DNA of 52,899 bases from contig JAIRPW010000017.1 of the NCBI GenBank assembly GCA_031256795.1, positions 1-52,899 of the forward strand. The letters are read 5' to 3'. The translations under genes were made by a program, and so were the position numbers. Shown here in pieces: positions 35,461 through 43,774 of the stretch. The notes under the pieces are model-generated. The model was given only the letters and a program-made list of their open reading frames with translations. It was not told the origin of the DNA and did no database searches. This DNA is from Zoogloeaceae bacterium (lineage in GTDB: Bacteria; Pseudomonadota; Gammaproteobacteria; Burkholderiales; Rhodocyclaceae). How positions within the stretch are numbered: the first letter of the stretch is position 1; the number at the start of each line of letters is the position of its first letter.

Positions 35461-37473
35461 TTAAGCCAGACACTGCCTGACTGCTTCCGCCACATGCTTG
35501 ACCGTCAGCCCAAAATGCTCAAACAAAACATTCGCCGGAGCGGAAGCGCCAAAGGTATCAACACTGATCACTTTCCCATGCAGACCTACGTATTTGCGCC
35601 AAAAATCTCCGTGCGCAGCCTCAATGGCAATCCGACGAACCTGTTTTCCCAGCACGCGCGCGCGATATTCCGCGCTTTGGCGATCAAAAACATTCGTCGA
35701 AGGCATGGAAACCACGCGTGCGGCAATACCCTCCGCCTCCAGCGCAACCTTTGTCTCCAGCGCCAGCTTGACTTCTGATCCGGTAGCGATCAGCACGACA
35801 CGCGGCTCTTCGGCGGCCGCCAGAATATAGCCGCCTCTCCGTATGTCGGCGGCATTCACATGCTTTGTAAGCACGGGTAAATTCTGCCGGGAAAGCGCAA
35901 GCAGTGTAGGGCCGTCCCTCCGCTCAATCCCCGCGATCCAGGCAACAGCGGTCTCCACCGCGTCGCAGGGACGCCAAACATCTAAATTGGGAATCAGGCG
36001 CAATCCGGGAATCTGCTCAATCGGCTGATGGGTTGGCCCATCCTCCCCCAAACCAATGGAATCATGCGTATAAACCATGATCTGCCGCTGGCGCATCAGC
36101 GCAGTCATACGAATCGCGTTTCTCGCGTAATCCGAAAACACGAGAAACGTGGCCGTATAGGGAATGATCCCGCCGTGAAGCGCCAAACCATTGGCAATCG
36201 CGGTCATGCCGAACTCGCGCACGCCGTAATAGCAGTAATTGCCTCCTTCCCTGGCCGTGACCCCCTGACTGCCCTTGACAAAGGTCAGGTTAGAGCCAGC
36301 CAGATCGGCAGAGCCGCCAAAAAGCTCCGGCAAACGCGGCAGCACAGCGGAAATGACATTCTGACTCGCCTTGCGGGTCGCAATGTTTTCCTCTTTTTCC
36401 TGGCAGTCCGCCACAAGGCGATCTGCCGTATCCCGCCAATCGGCAGGCAGTTCGCCGCGAATCACGCGCCGTTCAAATTCAGCGGCCAACTTCGGATAGG
36501 CCGCGCGGTAGGCGGCAAAACGCTTCTGCCAGTCCGCTTCAAACGCCGCGCCTTTTTCTTTTGCGTCCCAGGCCGCATAAATTTCAGCGGGAATCTCAAA
36601 CGGCGGAGACGTCCAGCTCATTGCCGCGCGCGCAGCGGCAATTTCCGCGTCGCCCAGCGGGGAACCGTGGCAATCATGGCTGTCCGCTTTGTTGGGAGCG
36701 CCCATACCGATAACAGTCTTGCAACAAATGAGCGTAGGTCTTTGCGTTTCCGCACACGCGGACAAAAGCGCAGACTCAATCGCGTCCGCGTCGTGTCCCG
36801 GCACATTGGGGATTACTTGCCAGCCATAGGCCTCAAACCGCTTGGGCGTATCATCGGAAAACCAACCCTTCACTCGGCCATCAATGGAAATGCCATTATC
36901 ATCATAAAAGGCGATTAGCTTCCCAAGTCCCAGCGTACCCGCAAGCGAACAAGCCTCATGGGACACTCCTTCCATCAGACAACCGTCGCCCAAAAAGGCA
37001 TACGAAAAATGATCCACAATGACATGGCCGGGACGATTAAACGTATCGGCAAGAACTTTTTCCGCCAGCGCAAAACCGACCGCGTTGGCGATTCCCTGCC
37101 CCAGCGGGCCGGTCGTTGTTTCCACTCCGGGCGTGTGACCTGTTTCTGGATGTCCGGCAGTCTTCGCGCCGAACTGCCGGAAATTTTTCAGGTCCTCCAT
37201 AGAAAGAGCATAGCCAGTCAAATGCAGCAGGGCATAAAGAAGTATTGATCCATGCCCATTGGAGAGCGTAAAACGGTCGCGGTCAGGCCAGCGAGGATTA
37301 CCGGGATTGTGCTTCAGGAATCGCCGCCAAAGAACTTCGGCGATTTCAGCCATGCCGAGCGGCGCGCCCGGATGCCCGGAATTGGCCTTTTGAACCGCGT
37401 CCATGGAAAGCGCGCGCAGCGCGCCAGTCAGTGGATTTTGCAAAAAAACGCCCCGCGCCGCGCTGTTCGTCAT
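35461..37473 (-). CDS. tkt: Transketolase
   Basis: 670-aa thiamine-diphosphate enzyme of the pentose phosphate and Calvin cycles. Landmarks: [46 protein letters not shown], the GDG cofactor motif in [11 protein letters not shown], and in the second half [11 protein letters not shown] and [15 protein letters not shown]. Full length. A minus-strand GATAAT at 37504-37509 is a plausible -10. No gap or epd gene follows, as in some betaproteobacteria; instead a restriction-modification cassette abuts its 3' end. Confidence 0.97.
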   Translation of the reverse strand: MTNSAARGVFLQNPLTGALRALSMDAVQKANSGHPGAPLGMAEIAEVLWRRFLKHNPGNPRWPDRDRFTLSNGHGSILLYALLHLTGYALSMEDLKNFRQFGAKTAGHPETGHTPGVETTTGPLGQGIANAVGFALAEKVLADTFNRPGHVIVDHFSYAFLGDGCLMEGVSHEACSLAGTLGLGKLIAFYDDNGISIDGRVKGWFSDDTPKRFEAYGWQVIPNVPGHDADAIESALLSACAETQRPTLICCKTVIGMGAPNKADSHDCHGSPLGDAEIAAARAAMSWTSPPFEIPAEIYAAWDAKEKGAAFEADWQKRFAAYRAAYPKLAAEFERRVIRGELPADWRDTADRLVADCQEKEENIATRKASQNVISAVLPRLPELFGGSADLAGSNLTFVKGSQGVTAREGGNYCYYGVREFGMTAIANGLALHGGIIPYTATFLVFSDYARNAIRMTALMRQRQIMVYTHDSIGLGEDGPTHQPIEQIPGLRLIPNLDVWRPCDAVETAVAWIAGIERRDGPTLLALSRQNLPVLTKHVNAADIRRGGYILAAAEEPRVVLIATGSEVKLALETKVALEAEGIAARVVSMPSTNVFDRQSAEYRARVLGKQVRRIAIEAAHGDFWRKYVGLHGKVISVDTFGASAPANVLFEHFGLTVKHVAEAVRQCLA

Positions 37474-37503
37474 AACCTTTACCGCCCCAAAAGGAAAAGT
37501 TGC

Positions 37504-37509
37504 ATTATC
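37504..37509 (-). promoter_or_regulatory. Putative tkt -10 box
   Basis: Minus strand GATAAT, 31 nt before tkt. The 143-bp divergent spacer (37474-37616) also contains the promoter of the ACT-domain gene, which I could not define. Confidence 0.35.
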
Positions 37510-37616
37510 GGCAAAAGCGTCGGCTTTGGATAGCGGGAGCGCCCCGCGTTTTCATTCGTCTGCGTGTCTCCGCAGGTTACGTGTTACCCTTTCGATTTAT
37601 TTTTCCGGAAATAATT

Positions 37617-38045
37617 ATGGCCGTTGCGCAAATCAGCGTTTTTTTGGAAAACCAGCCGGGACACCTCAAGCGCATCCTCGCCGCATTTGAGATGGAAGGT
37701 ATCAATGTGCGCGGTTTTTCCGCCTCGGATACCGGAGATTATGGAATCGCGCGCTTTATTCTGGACAAACCGCGCAAAGGTTTGTCTGTTTTGCAGAATA
37801 TGGGCTGCGCCGCCACGAGCGCGGAGGTACTTTGCGCGCGCCTTCCAGATCATCCTGGAGAACTTGCGCGCGTCATGGGCATTATTGCCGATGCGGGAAT
37901 CAATGTCCTTTATGGCTATTCCCTGATCTCCGCCATCATCGCCATCCATGTCGAGAATATTGTCCAGGCGGAAGAATTGCTGCGCCATCAGCCCATTGAG
38001 CTGGTTACGCAGGATGAAATTTCCTCTCCTCAGGATAACGCCTGA
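37617..38045 (+). CDS. Tandem ACT-domain protein
   Basis: 142-aa protein made of two ACT folds: ISVFLENQPGHLKRILAAFEMEGINVRGFSA (residues 5-35) and LCARLPDHPGELARVMGIIADAGINVLYGYS (about 72-102). ACT pairs of this kind bind amino acids or aromatic acids. A stand-alone gene of this type next to paaK is a recurrent pairing, so it may sense or regulate aryl-acetate metabolism. ATG 37617 fits the conserved start MAVAQISVFLEN; the frame from 37500 is too long. It lies 31 bp before paaK. Confidence 0.85.
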   Translation: MAVAQISVFLENQPGHLKRILAAFEMEGINVRGFSASDTGDYGIARFILDKPRKGLSVLQNMGCAATSAEVLCARLPDHPGELARVMGIIADAGINVLYGYSLISAIIAIHVENIVQAEELLRHQPIELVTQDEISSPQDNA

Positions 38046-38076
38046 ACTCCGAAAACCGCGCTTTCTCTGCTCTGCC

Positions 38077-39408
38077 ATGTCCGACTTTTCTTCTTCCGCG
38101 TCTGCTTTCTACCAGCCAGAAATTGAAACTTTGCCACGCGAAGCCATCCGCGCCCTGCAACTGGAGCGTCTCAAAAAACAAATCGCCTGGGCCTATGCGC
38201 GCGTGCCATGGTATCGGGAAGCCTTTCTGAAACGGAAAGTCAAGCCGGAGGATATCCGAAGCCTTGAAGATACGCGGCTTCTGCCCTTCACTGACAAATC
38301 CGTTCTGCGCGATACCTATCCTTTTGGCCTTGTGGCCGTGCCACTGGAAGAAATCGTGCGCTTGCACGCCTCTTCCGGAACAACCGGAAAACCCATTACC
38401 GTCGCCTACAATCAGCATGACCTGCAAATATGGAGCGAATGCGTCGCGCGAATCGCGGTTATGGCAGGCGTTACCCGCGCGGATCGCGTCCAGATGGCCT
38501 TTGGCTATAACCTTTTTACTGGCGGCTTTGGTCTGCATTACGGCTGCGAGCGCCTGGGATGCCTGATTGTGCCTGCCGGAGCCGGCAATACCGAACGGCA
38601 TTTGATGATGATTCAGGACTATCAGACTACCGCTCTGATTTCCACGCCTTCCTACGCCATGCATCTGTGCGAGGCAGGAGAAGCCAGCGGTCTGGACTGG
38701 AAAGCGTCCAGTCTGCGCATCGGCCTTTTTGGCGGCGAACCATGCACACCGGGACTGCGGCATGAACTGGAACAGCGGATGCATATTCGCTGCACCGATA
38801 ACTATGGCTTAACCGAAGTCATGGGCCCCGGCGTTTCGGGGGAATGCCTTTGTTCCCGCGATGAGCAGCATATCAATGAGGATCACTTTTTCTGGGAAAT
38901 CGTGCATCCCGAAACGGGCGAGCCGGTATCCGAAAACGAGGAAGGCGAACTTGTGCTGACTCCGCTTTCCAAAGAGGCGTTTCCGGTGCTGCGCTACCGG
39001 ACACGCGATTTGACCCGCGTCACCACAGAACCCTGCGCCTGCGGGCGCACTCATGCCCGCATGAGGAAAGTCCGCGCGCGCACGGACGATATGCTCATTA
39101 TCCGCGGCGTCAATGTGTTTCCCCGGCAGGTGGAAGATGCGCTCGCGGGCATTGAGGGCGTCACCACGCACTATCGCATCGCGCTGGATAATGAGACCGG
39201 ACTTGACCGCATGACGGTCATGGTAGAACTTACGCCAAGCGCCTTTTCGGATTCATTTGAGGAAATGGACCACTTCCGCCAGCATGTTGCCGCCCGCCTG
39301 AAACAGGCGCTGCAAGTTTCTGCCGTAGTGCGGCTGGTTGAACCGGGAAGCATCGCGCGCGCTTTTGGAAAAACACGGCACGTAGAAGATCAAAGAAACA
39401 AGGCATAA
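38077..39408 (+). CDS. paaK: Phenylacetate-CoA ligase
   Basis: 443-aa adenylate-forming enzyme that activates phenylacetate (or another aryl acid) to its CoA thioester. Motifs: P-loop HASSGTTGKPITVAYN, FGYNLFTGGFGLHYG, the adenine-binding DNYGLTEVMGPGVSGEC, RYRTRDLT and the C-terminal RGVNVFPRQVEDAL. The CACGRTHARM motif of the family is present. No other paa genes are nearby, so the physiological substrate is open. Downstream lies a mobile-element remnant. Confidence 0.92.
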   Translation: MSDFSSSASAFYQPEIETLPREAIRALQLERLKKQIAWAYARVPWYREAFLKRKVKPEDIRSLEDTRLLPFTDKSVLRDTYPFGLVAVPLEEIVRLHASSGTTGKPITVAYNQHDLQIWSECVARIAVMAGVTRADRVQMAFGYNLFTGGFGLHYGCERLGCLIVPAGAGNTERHLMMIQDYQTTALISTPSYAMHLCEAGEASGLDWKASSLRIGLFGGEPCTPGLRHELEQRMHIRCTDNYGLTEVMGPGVSGECLCSRDEQHINEDHFFWEIVHPETGEPVSENEEGELVLTPLSKEAFPVLRYRTRDLTRVTTEPCACGRTHARMRKVRARTDDMLIIRGVNVFPRQVEDALAGIEGVTTHYRIALDNETGLDRMTVMVELTPSAFSDSFEEMDHFRQHVAARLKQALQVSAVVRLVEPGSIARAFGKTRHVEDQRNKA

Positions 39409-39414
39409 GCGAAA

Positions 39415-40065
39415 AATCTTCTCCCAAATTAGATTTTCTGGATTTGACCATGAAGAAATGTGATCTCTTGCAAGTTCACATGGGAAAGGAGCTGGACGCC
39501 CCTTTGCCTCTTGGTCCTCCAAATTCTTTCCTACAACATACTCCCAAATATTTCCCTTGATCTTCTCATCCTTAACAGGATTGGCCATCTTGCCGCGTTT
39601 TTGCTCTGCCTTGGAGTAGTTTTATAAGTTGTGCCGATCTCCAGTCCTGCATGTAAGCAAGGAACCATAATTGGATTGTGTGTTTCAACCTAGCCTTTAC
39701 TGAATACAAACATGTATTCAAACTTATCGTTATAGCGACGACGGTAGATTTGGGGAATAGGATTCTTTTTCCTGAAAATCATCGTGTCGTGAATATTGAA
39801 TCCTGCCTCGTTGAAGCCTAGTGCATTCCTAAAACTGGCGCCAGTTTCACTGCCGTTAATCGTCGTGGTATCTCCAACAATCCAAACAACAACACCGCCG
39901 GGCTTAATGATTCGGTAGAGTTCTTTGGCGACGTATTCAAAAGGGAAATGGTACCCCTTGTATGTTTTCAAATTGTCGTAAGGGGAGGGGGGAAGTCAAC
40001 ACCATATCGATGGAGTTGTCGCAAAATTCCTTCATAACATCAAGACAGTTTCCTTCAACTATCAT
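39415..40065 (-). pseudogene. Broken DNA methyltransferase (SPPY class)
   Basis: Minus-strand pieces line up as one enzyme. It starts MIVEGNCLDVMKEFCDNSIDMVLTSP; then a frameshift (about 39979-39993, apparently 4 extra bases at the SPPY site). The next piece is TYKGYHFPFEYVAKELYRIIKPGGVVVWIVGDTT; then TAG at 39690-39692 after FVFSKG. A single-base frameshift near 39619 leads into KMANPVKDEKIKGNIWEYV and PFPCELARDHISSWSNPENL. The SAM-binding FxGxG segment that should follow is missing. At least four lesions, so inactive. AT-rich and unlike its surroundings. Confidence 0.82.
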
Positions 40066-40083
40066 TTTTGCACACTCATTGAT

Positions 40084-40455
40084 TCAGTTCCCAATGGCTA
40101 GAATTTCGTTGTTGGCAACAGATTGAACGGTCCTGATACGACTTTCAATCTTATGCACTTTGGCAAGTTCTTTAAGCGCTTCCTCATGACTCATTCGCAT
40201 GATTTTTTCTCTTTCCTTTGCCAGATAGGTCAATGCTTCATCTTTGGCAACCGCAATTGTTTCAACGGCAGCTTGCTTCTCAGCTTTCCATAAATCATCT
40301 ACTTTTTTGGAAAAACTGAGCATTGTTTTGTTGACCGCTGACCAATAAGGTCCGGCTTCCTTTGATGGATTCAATGCAGGGATTGCCTTGAATACCAATT
40401 CAAGAAGTTTCTCTGTCCTTTGATTTCCTTCTTTCTGCGAAAACAACGCAAGCAT
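40084..40455 (-). CDS. Hypothetical protein of the mobile-element remnant
   Basis: 123 residues from MLALFSQKEGNQRTEKLLEL; mostly helical and highly charged, with a Lys/Glu-rich coiled-coil-like centre (KKVDDLWKAEKQAAVETIAVAKDEALTYLAKEREK). Not recognised. The ATG at 40455 has GGAG upstream; the frame opens at 40485. Lies between a broken methyltransferase and two other unknown genes on the same strand, so a phage or plasmid origin is likely. Confidence 0.4.
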   Translation of the reverse strand: MLALFSQKEGNQRTEKLLELVFKAIPALNPSKEAGPYWSAVNKTMLSFSKKVDDLWKAEKQAAVETIAVAKDEALTYLAKEREKIMRMSHEEALKELAKVHKIESRIRTVQSVANNEILAIGN

Positions 40456-40485
40456 GTACCTCTCCACATAGACGAAGATGATCAA

Positions 40486-40635
40486 TCAAGGCAGATACAC
40501 TATCCGCCTTGATTTCTGAGGTAAGTTTTTTTCGAGCCTAGTGGAATCATCCACAAAGCTGCCGCTTAACTTCCTAACTTCTTCAACCCAATATTCTCTT
40601 CTATCAATAGCTTGTTTCGTAATAATTTTGCTCAT
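40486..40635 (-). CDS. Short hypothetical protein
   Basis: 49 residues from MSKIITKQAIDRREYWVEEV to RIVYLP, charged, no family recognised. Its stop lies 30 bp before the preferred start of the next gene. Could be a fragment of a larger broken gene. Confidence 0.3.
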   Translation of the reverse strand: MSKIITKQAIDRREYWVEEVRKLSGSFVDDSTRLEKNLPQKSRRIVYLP

Positions 40636-40682
40636 TCTTGTATCTCTCGTTTTATTAGTTAATTTCATATGAAATTAACTAC

Positions 40683-41084
40683 TCAACAGCCTTTGGCTGG
40701 AAATTTTTCTGCGAAAATTTCCATCATTTCCTTCTTGTTGGCATAGCCCTTCAAGTTCTCTGCCAAAGATAGCATTGCTGTAGCAGGTTCTTCCAAAGAC
40801 TGAGCAAAGACTCTGAGCATGAGGATATGGGACAAGTCCTGCACTAGTGCAGCGGCCTTGGCTGGCTTCTTCTTGGGGAAGGGTGTGGATGCTGGCGGCT
40901 CTTCTGGAACTTCCTTGGCTGGTGTGGTTTCACCATTGAGCAAGAGGTTGTCTACGTTATAGATAGAGTAGTAGACCAGCCTTCCAATGTTCTTGAAGGG
41001 CATGGGAAACCTGCCTTCCTGCCTGAGCTTGGATTGCTGTTTGGAAGGCATGCCAATTTCTTCAGCCAGTTGTTCAGGTGACAT
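40683..41084 (-). CDS. Putative helix-turn-helix protein of the element
   Basis: 133 residues. The N-terminus MSPEQLAEEIGMPSKQQSKLRQEGRFPMPFKNIGRLVYYSIYNVDNLL has the shape of an AlpA/excisionase-type winged helix (a short helix-turn-helix followed by a wing and the I-x-D-V-x-x-LL end). A Pro/Lys linker (PEEPPASTPFPKKKPAKAAA) and a helical tail follow. A DNA-binding role in the element is inferred. A TTG at 41090 is an alternative start. Confidence 0.45.
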   Translation of the reverse strand: MSPEQLAEEIGMPSKQQSKLRQEGRFPMPFKNIGRLVYYSIYNVDNLLLNGETTPAKEVPEEPPASTPFPKKKPAKAAALVQDLSHILMLRVFAQSLEEPATAMLSLAENLKGYANKKEMMEIFAEKFPAKGC

Positions 41085-41155
41085 GAGCAACTTGCCTTTG
41101 GTTCTTTTTTCAAATAATCAATCAGTTGCCGACCCACCATCTCTTATCCGTTTTC

Positions 41156-41185
41156 TTGTCTAAGACCCTGTGCTACTGCTATAGT
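41156..41185 (+). promoter_or_regulatory. tRNA-Arg promoter
   Basis: TTGTCT (41156-41161), an 18-bp spacer and TATAGT (41180-41185), ending 11 nt before the tRNA. Confidence 0.6.
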
Positions 41186-41196
41186 GGCAGACTCGC

Positions 41197-41271
41197 GTCC
41201 CTGTAGTTCAATGGATAGAACAGATTCCTCCTAAGAATCAGATCCAGGTTCGATTCCTGGTGGGGACGCCA
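41197..41271 (+). tRNA. tRNA-Arg (anticodon CCT), CCA encoded
   Basis: Starts GTCCCTGTAGTTCAATGGAT. Acceptor stem GTCCCTG pairs with TGGGGAC with two G-T pairs. The D-loop has AGTTCAATGG. Anticodon arm GATTC-CTCCTAA-GAATC gives CCT. The T arm CCAGG-TTCGATT-CCTGG is perfect. Discriminator G and the encoded CCA are at 41268-41271. It stands at the edge of the AT-rich element, and a degraded tRNA with the same anticodon lies 190 bp away. Confidence 0.95.
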
Positions 41272-41294
41272 CCACTTGACAGCATAAGCAAAAA

Positions 41295-41320
41295 CAGGCA
41301 GCCACTGGCTACCTGTTGTC
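41295..41320 (+). terminator. Probable tRNA-Arg terminator
   Basis: CAGGCAGCC (41295-41303) pairs with GGCTACCTG (41307-41315) with one mismatch-type wobble, followed by a weak TTGTC-GTTTC. Confidence 0.4.
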
Positions 41321-41460
41321 GTTTCTGATCCTCATCTTCTTCTGTTTCCAGTGCCAAATTTGTTCCACAAGCGGGCTGGAATAAGGTGGATTTCGCGGGA
41401 TTGCAAGTTACTAGATTCTTTTGAAATCAACAATTTAGGAGTTTCATTGCCCCCTCTGGA

Positions 41461-41503
41461 ATCGCTTAGGAGGCACTCGTTCTATCCATTGAACTACGAG
41501 GAG
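41461..41503 (-). pseudogene. Degraded tRNA-Arg (CCT) gene
   Basis: Minus strand begins CTCCTCGTAGTTCAATGGAT, then AGAACGAGTGCCTCCTAAGC: the acceptor 5' side, D arm and anticodon arm with CCT of a proteobacterial tRNA-Arg. After AAGC the sequence jumps to GATTCC and a G-rich stretch, so the variable region and half the T arm are missing. The expected first G is C. Not a functional tRNA. Confidence 0.7.
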
Positions 41504-41580
41504 AAAGGCGCTTTCTGTTTTGTAAAAACAGCGCGAAGTCGCGCCCGCCTGGAAAAACGAGCGCGAAGCCTATCATAAAG

Positions 41581-41593
41581 CCCCCCCCCCCCC
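41581..41593 (+). repeat. C13 homopolymer
   Basis: Thirteen consecutive C between the degraded tRNA and the META lipoprotein terminator; the longest homopolymer seen in the window. Length is likely variable between cells or reads. Confidence 0.9.
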
Positions 41594-41596
41594 GCA

Positions 41597-41621
41597 AAAG
41601 CCGCCTGTTTGTTGCGGCTTT
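41597..41621 (-). terminator. Terminator of the META lipoprotein gene
   Basis: AAAGCCGC/GCGGCTTT stem with a 9-nt loop and TTTT on the minus strand, 34 bp past the gene stop. The C13/G13 tract follows at once. Confidence 0.5.
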
Positions 41622-41654
41622 CAGGATTCACGGCAAAAAGCCCGCCTGCTCTGC

Positions 41655-42170
41655 TCAGCTCGGCGTAGCGGAAACAGAAGAAAAAATCAGCAACGGATCG
41701 TCACGATTCGCGCCGAACAGCATCAAACGCGGCGTTCCGCCTGATTCTTCCAATCTCCAAAACGCGACGGTTTCCAAAAGCTGAAAAAACGCGGTTTCCA
41801 CCTCCATGTTTTTGAAACAAAAACGGCGACTTGCGGCCATTTTCCCAAGAACCAGCGCGCCTCCCTCCGTACTTTCCCAAGTCCCCGCAAACGAATTGCA
41901 GCCGCCAAAACCAAAAACCTTCCCCTCCGCCGAAAAGCGCAGCCTAAGCGTATTCGGCAAAACGAAATCCCCGCCGAAATCCCGCGCCATGCTCTCAAGA
42001 CGCCATTCCACATCAAACAGGCGTGTCACTGCGGCTGAATCTGACAAAGCTCGTGAATCCGACTCCGAAGACGCCTGAGACGCCGGCGCGGATACGCCAC
42101 CTTCCGCCGTCGGAGGTTGGACACAAGCGCCAAGCGCCAGCACAAAGAAAGAAAAAAGCACGCACCGCAT
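41655..42170 (-). CDS. META-domain lipoprotein (HslJ-like)
   Basis: 171-aa lipoprotein. Signal peptide MRCVLFSFFVLALGACVQPP, with lipobox LGAC and Cys as the lipidated residue. A Ser/Ala-rich linker is followed by a META fold: DVEWRLESMARDF, LRLRFSAEGKVFGFGGCNSFAGTWE, and LGKMAASRRFC. META/HslJ proteins are envelope proteins linked to stress and novobiocin tolerance. ATG 42170 with GGAGG 6 nt upstream is clearly better than the upstream frame to 42272. Monocistronic and leftward, divergent from the sulfur operon. Confidence 0.82.
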   Translation of the reverse strand: MRCVLFSFFVLALGACVQPPTAEGGVSAPASQASSESDSRALSDSAAVTRLFDVEWRLESMARDFGGDFVLPNTLRLRFSAEGKVFGFGGCNSFAGTWESTEGGALVLGKMAASRRFCFKNMEVETAFFQLLETVAFWRLEESGGTPRLMLFGANRDDPLLIFSSVSATPS

Positions 42171-42494
42171 AGCAACACCTCCAGAAAAAATACAAACCTG
42201 GTCAACATAACAAGATGCGCGGAAAACGCAAAATGACAATGCGCCGCACCGAAACACGCCGACTTTCCTCAAAAAATATTAGATTCAAGACAGACCTATT
42301 TTGCATGAAAACATTTCGGTTTTTTATATTTTCCTTCATCGAGAGCGCAGATAAATCTTGTTACCGATCTTTTTCCGCCCTCATCGTCCCGCGTTAGCTT
42401 GCGCCGAACCGTTTTACTGGCATCAGCAGTATGACGTTTTGGCGTTTTGTCCTCCTGTGACGGGAAAAAAGCGCCGCGCCAAACACACAGCGTT

Positions 42495-42547
42495 CTTATT
42501 TGAATAAGTTATATGCAAATAAAAAAAATGTATTGGTTTTGAATAAG
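42495..42547. promoter_or_regulatory. Palindrome and direct repeat upstream of the sulfur operon
   Basis: CTTATT-TG-AATAAG (42495-42508) is a perfect inverted repeat; TTGAATAAG recurs 39 bp later (42539-42547). They lie in an AT-rich leader 100-155 bp before the first operon gene. An LysR-type sulfur regulator such as CysB is a candidate binder; this is inference. The rest of 42171-42649 shows no gene. Confidence 0.4.
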
Positions 42548-42649
42548 CAGCTGCGTCAATATGCTTTCCATATCGCGGTCAGGAATAACGTTTTTTCAAG
42601 TCTGCCGCGATTTTCATCCATGCCACCGCGCGTACTTTCAGGAGAACAC

Positions 42650-43774
42650 ATGCGCCTTGCCGCCCTTCTTCCCGCTGCCGCTTTCGCTCCGCACCTGCCA
42701 GCTTCACCGGCTGCGTCTGCCATAACACACTCCGGTCAAAAAACGCCAGCGGCAAACGCCGCGCGCGCGTACCGCTTTGTGTTCAGTGACTGGCTCTCGC
42801 CACTGGCCTGGAGCGCGTTTGCCGCAGTCACCCTGCTCTGGCCCAATCAGTCTGCCGGATTTACGGACTGGGCCTACACCAAAGAACTGGGCGAAGGCGC
42901 GCTCGTCCTTGCCGCGATTTGGGCAGTTCTGGCCTTTTTGGCGGGATTCTTCGTTGTGGCGGAGCGGCAGTCTAGCCAGACTGGAAAACTTACGCCGGGC
43001 GCGCGCGTACTCGCGGCATTTTCCCGAGCCGCGCCCTGGATTACCGCGATCGCCGTGCTTTTGGCGCTTTGGGAGATTCTCACCGCCAAGACCGGCATTC
43101 TGTCTCCTCCTTTCTTCGCGCCGCCCTCCAGCCTTATTGAGGTCTATCTGGAAGAATATGTCCGGCTTCTGGACTGCTCGGTCAATACGCTCGCGCTGCT
43201 GGGCAAAGGAGTGCTTTGGGGCGGAGTGGTCGGATTTCTGCTGGGCGTAGGCATTGGCTGGTCCAGGCGCATCGGCTATTGGGCGCATCCGGTATTGCGC
43301 TTAATCGGCCCCTTGCCGCCTACCGCGCTTTTGCCGCTGACTTTCTTTATTTTCCCCAGCAGCCACTCCGCGTCCGTTTTTCTGATCGCGCTCGCCACCG
43401 CTTTTCCTGTCGCTATCCTTACCTGGTCAGGCGTAGCTGGCGTACACAAACATTACTATGATGTGGCGCGCACATTGGGCGCATCCGAATGGTTTTTGAT
43501 CCGCCGCGTCGCGATCCCGGCGGCGCTGCCGCAAGTCTTTGTGGGGCTATTTATGGGCTTTGGCGCGTCTTTCGTGGTCATTGTCGTCGCGGAAATGCTG
43601 GGCGTCAAATCCGGTTTGGGCTGGTATCTCACCTGGTCGCAGGGCTATGCCGCCTATCCCAATATGTATGCCGCGCTCATTCTCATGTCCCTGCTGTTCT
43701 CCGGACTCATCTCACTCCTTTTCTTCGCGCGCGACCGCCTGCTCGTCTGGCAGAAAGGCACTGTGAAATGGTAA
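42650..43774 (+). CDS. ABC transporter permease (NitT/TauT type) of the sulfur operon
   Basis: 374-aa inner-membrane permease related to SsuC/TauC. The C-terminal two thirds form the permease domain with the EAA loop (HYYDVARTLGASEWFLIRRVAIPAALP) that docks the ATPase. The N-terminal 130 residues add two extra hydrophobic segments (WSAFAAVTLLWP and LVLAAIWAVLAFLAGFFVVA), longer than usual for the family. ATG 42650 has AGGAG 7 nt upstream. It overlaps the ATPase gene by 7 bp. No periplasmic binding protein is encoded in the window. An organosulfur or thiosulfate-type substrate is inferred from the genes that follow. Confidence 0.85.
   Translation: MRLAALLPAAAFAPHLPASPAASAITHSGQKTPAANAARAYRFVFSDWLSPLAWSAFAAVTLLWPNQSAGFTDWAYTKELGEGALVLAAIWAVLAFLAGFFVVAERQSSQTGKLTPGARVLAAFSRAAPWITAIAVLLALWEILTAKTGILSPPFFAPPSSLIEVYLEEYVRLLDCSVNTLALLGKGVLWGGVVGFLLGVGIGWSRRIGYWAHPVLRLIGPLPPTALLPLTFFIFPSSHSASVFLIALATAFPVAILTWSGVAGVHKHYYDVARTLGASEWFLIRRVAIPAALPQVFVGLFMGFGASFVVIVVAEMLGVKSGLGWYLTWSQGYAAYPNMYAALILMSLLFSGLISLLFFARDRLLVWQKGTVKW

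Noticed and set aside
35447-35473. Methyltransferase start at GTG 35473 overlapping tkt
   Set aside because: The GTG at 35446 has a clear AAAGGA at 6-nt spacing and avoids the overlap.
36028-36918. 296-codon open frame on the + strand
   Set aside because: Antisense to transketolase; no homology or ribosome site.
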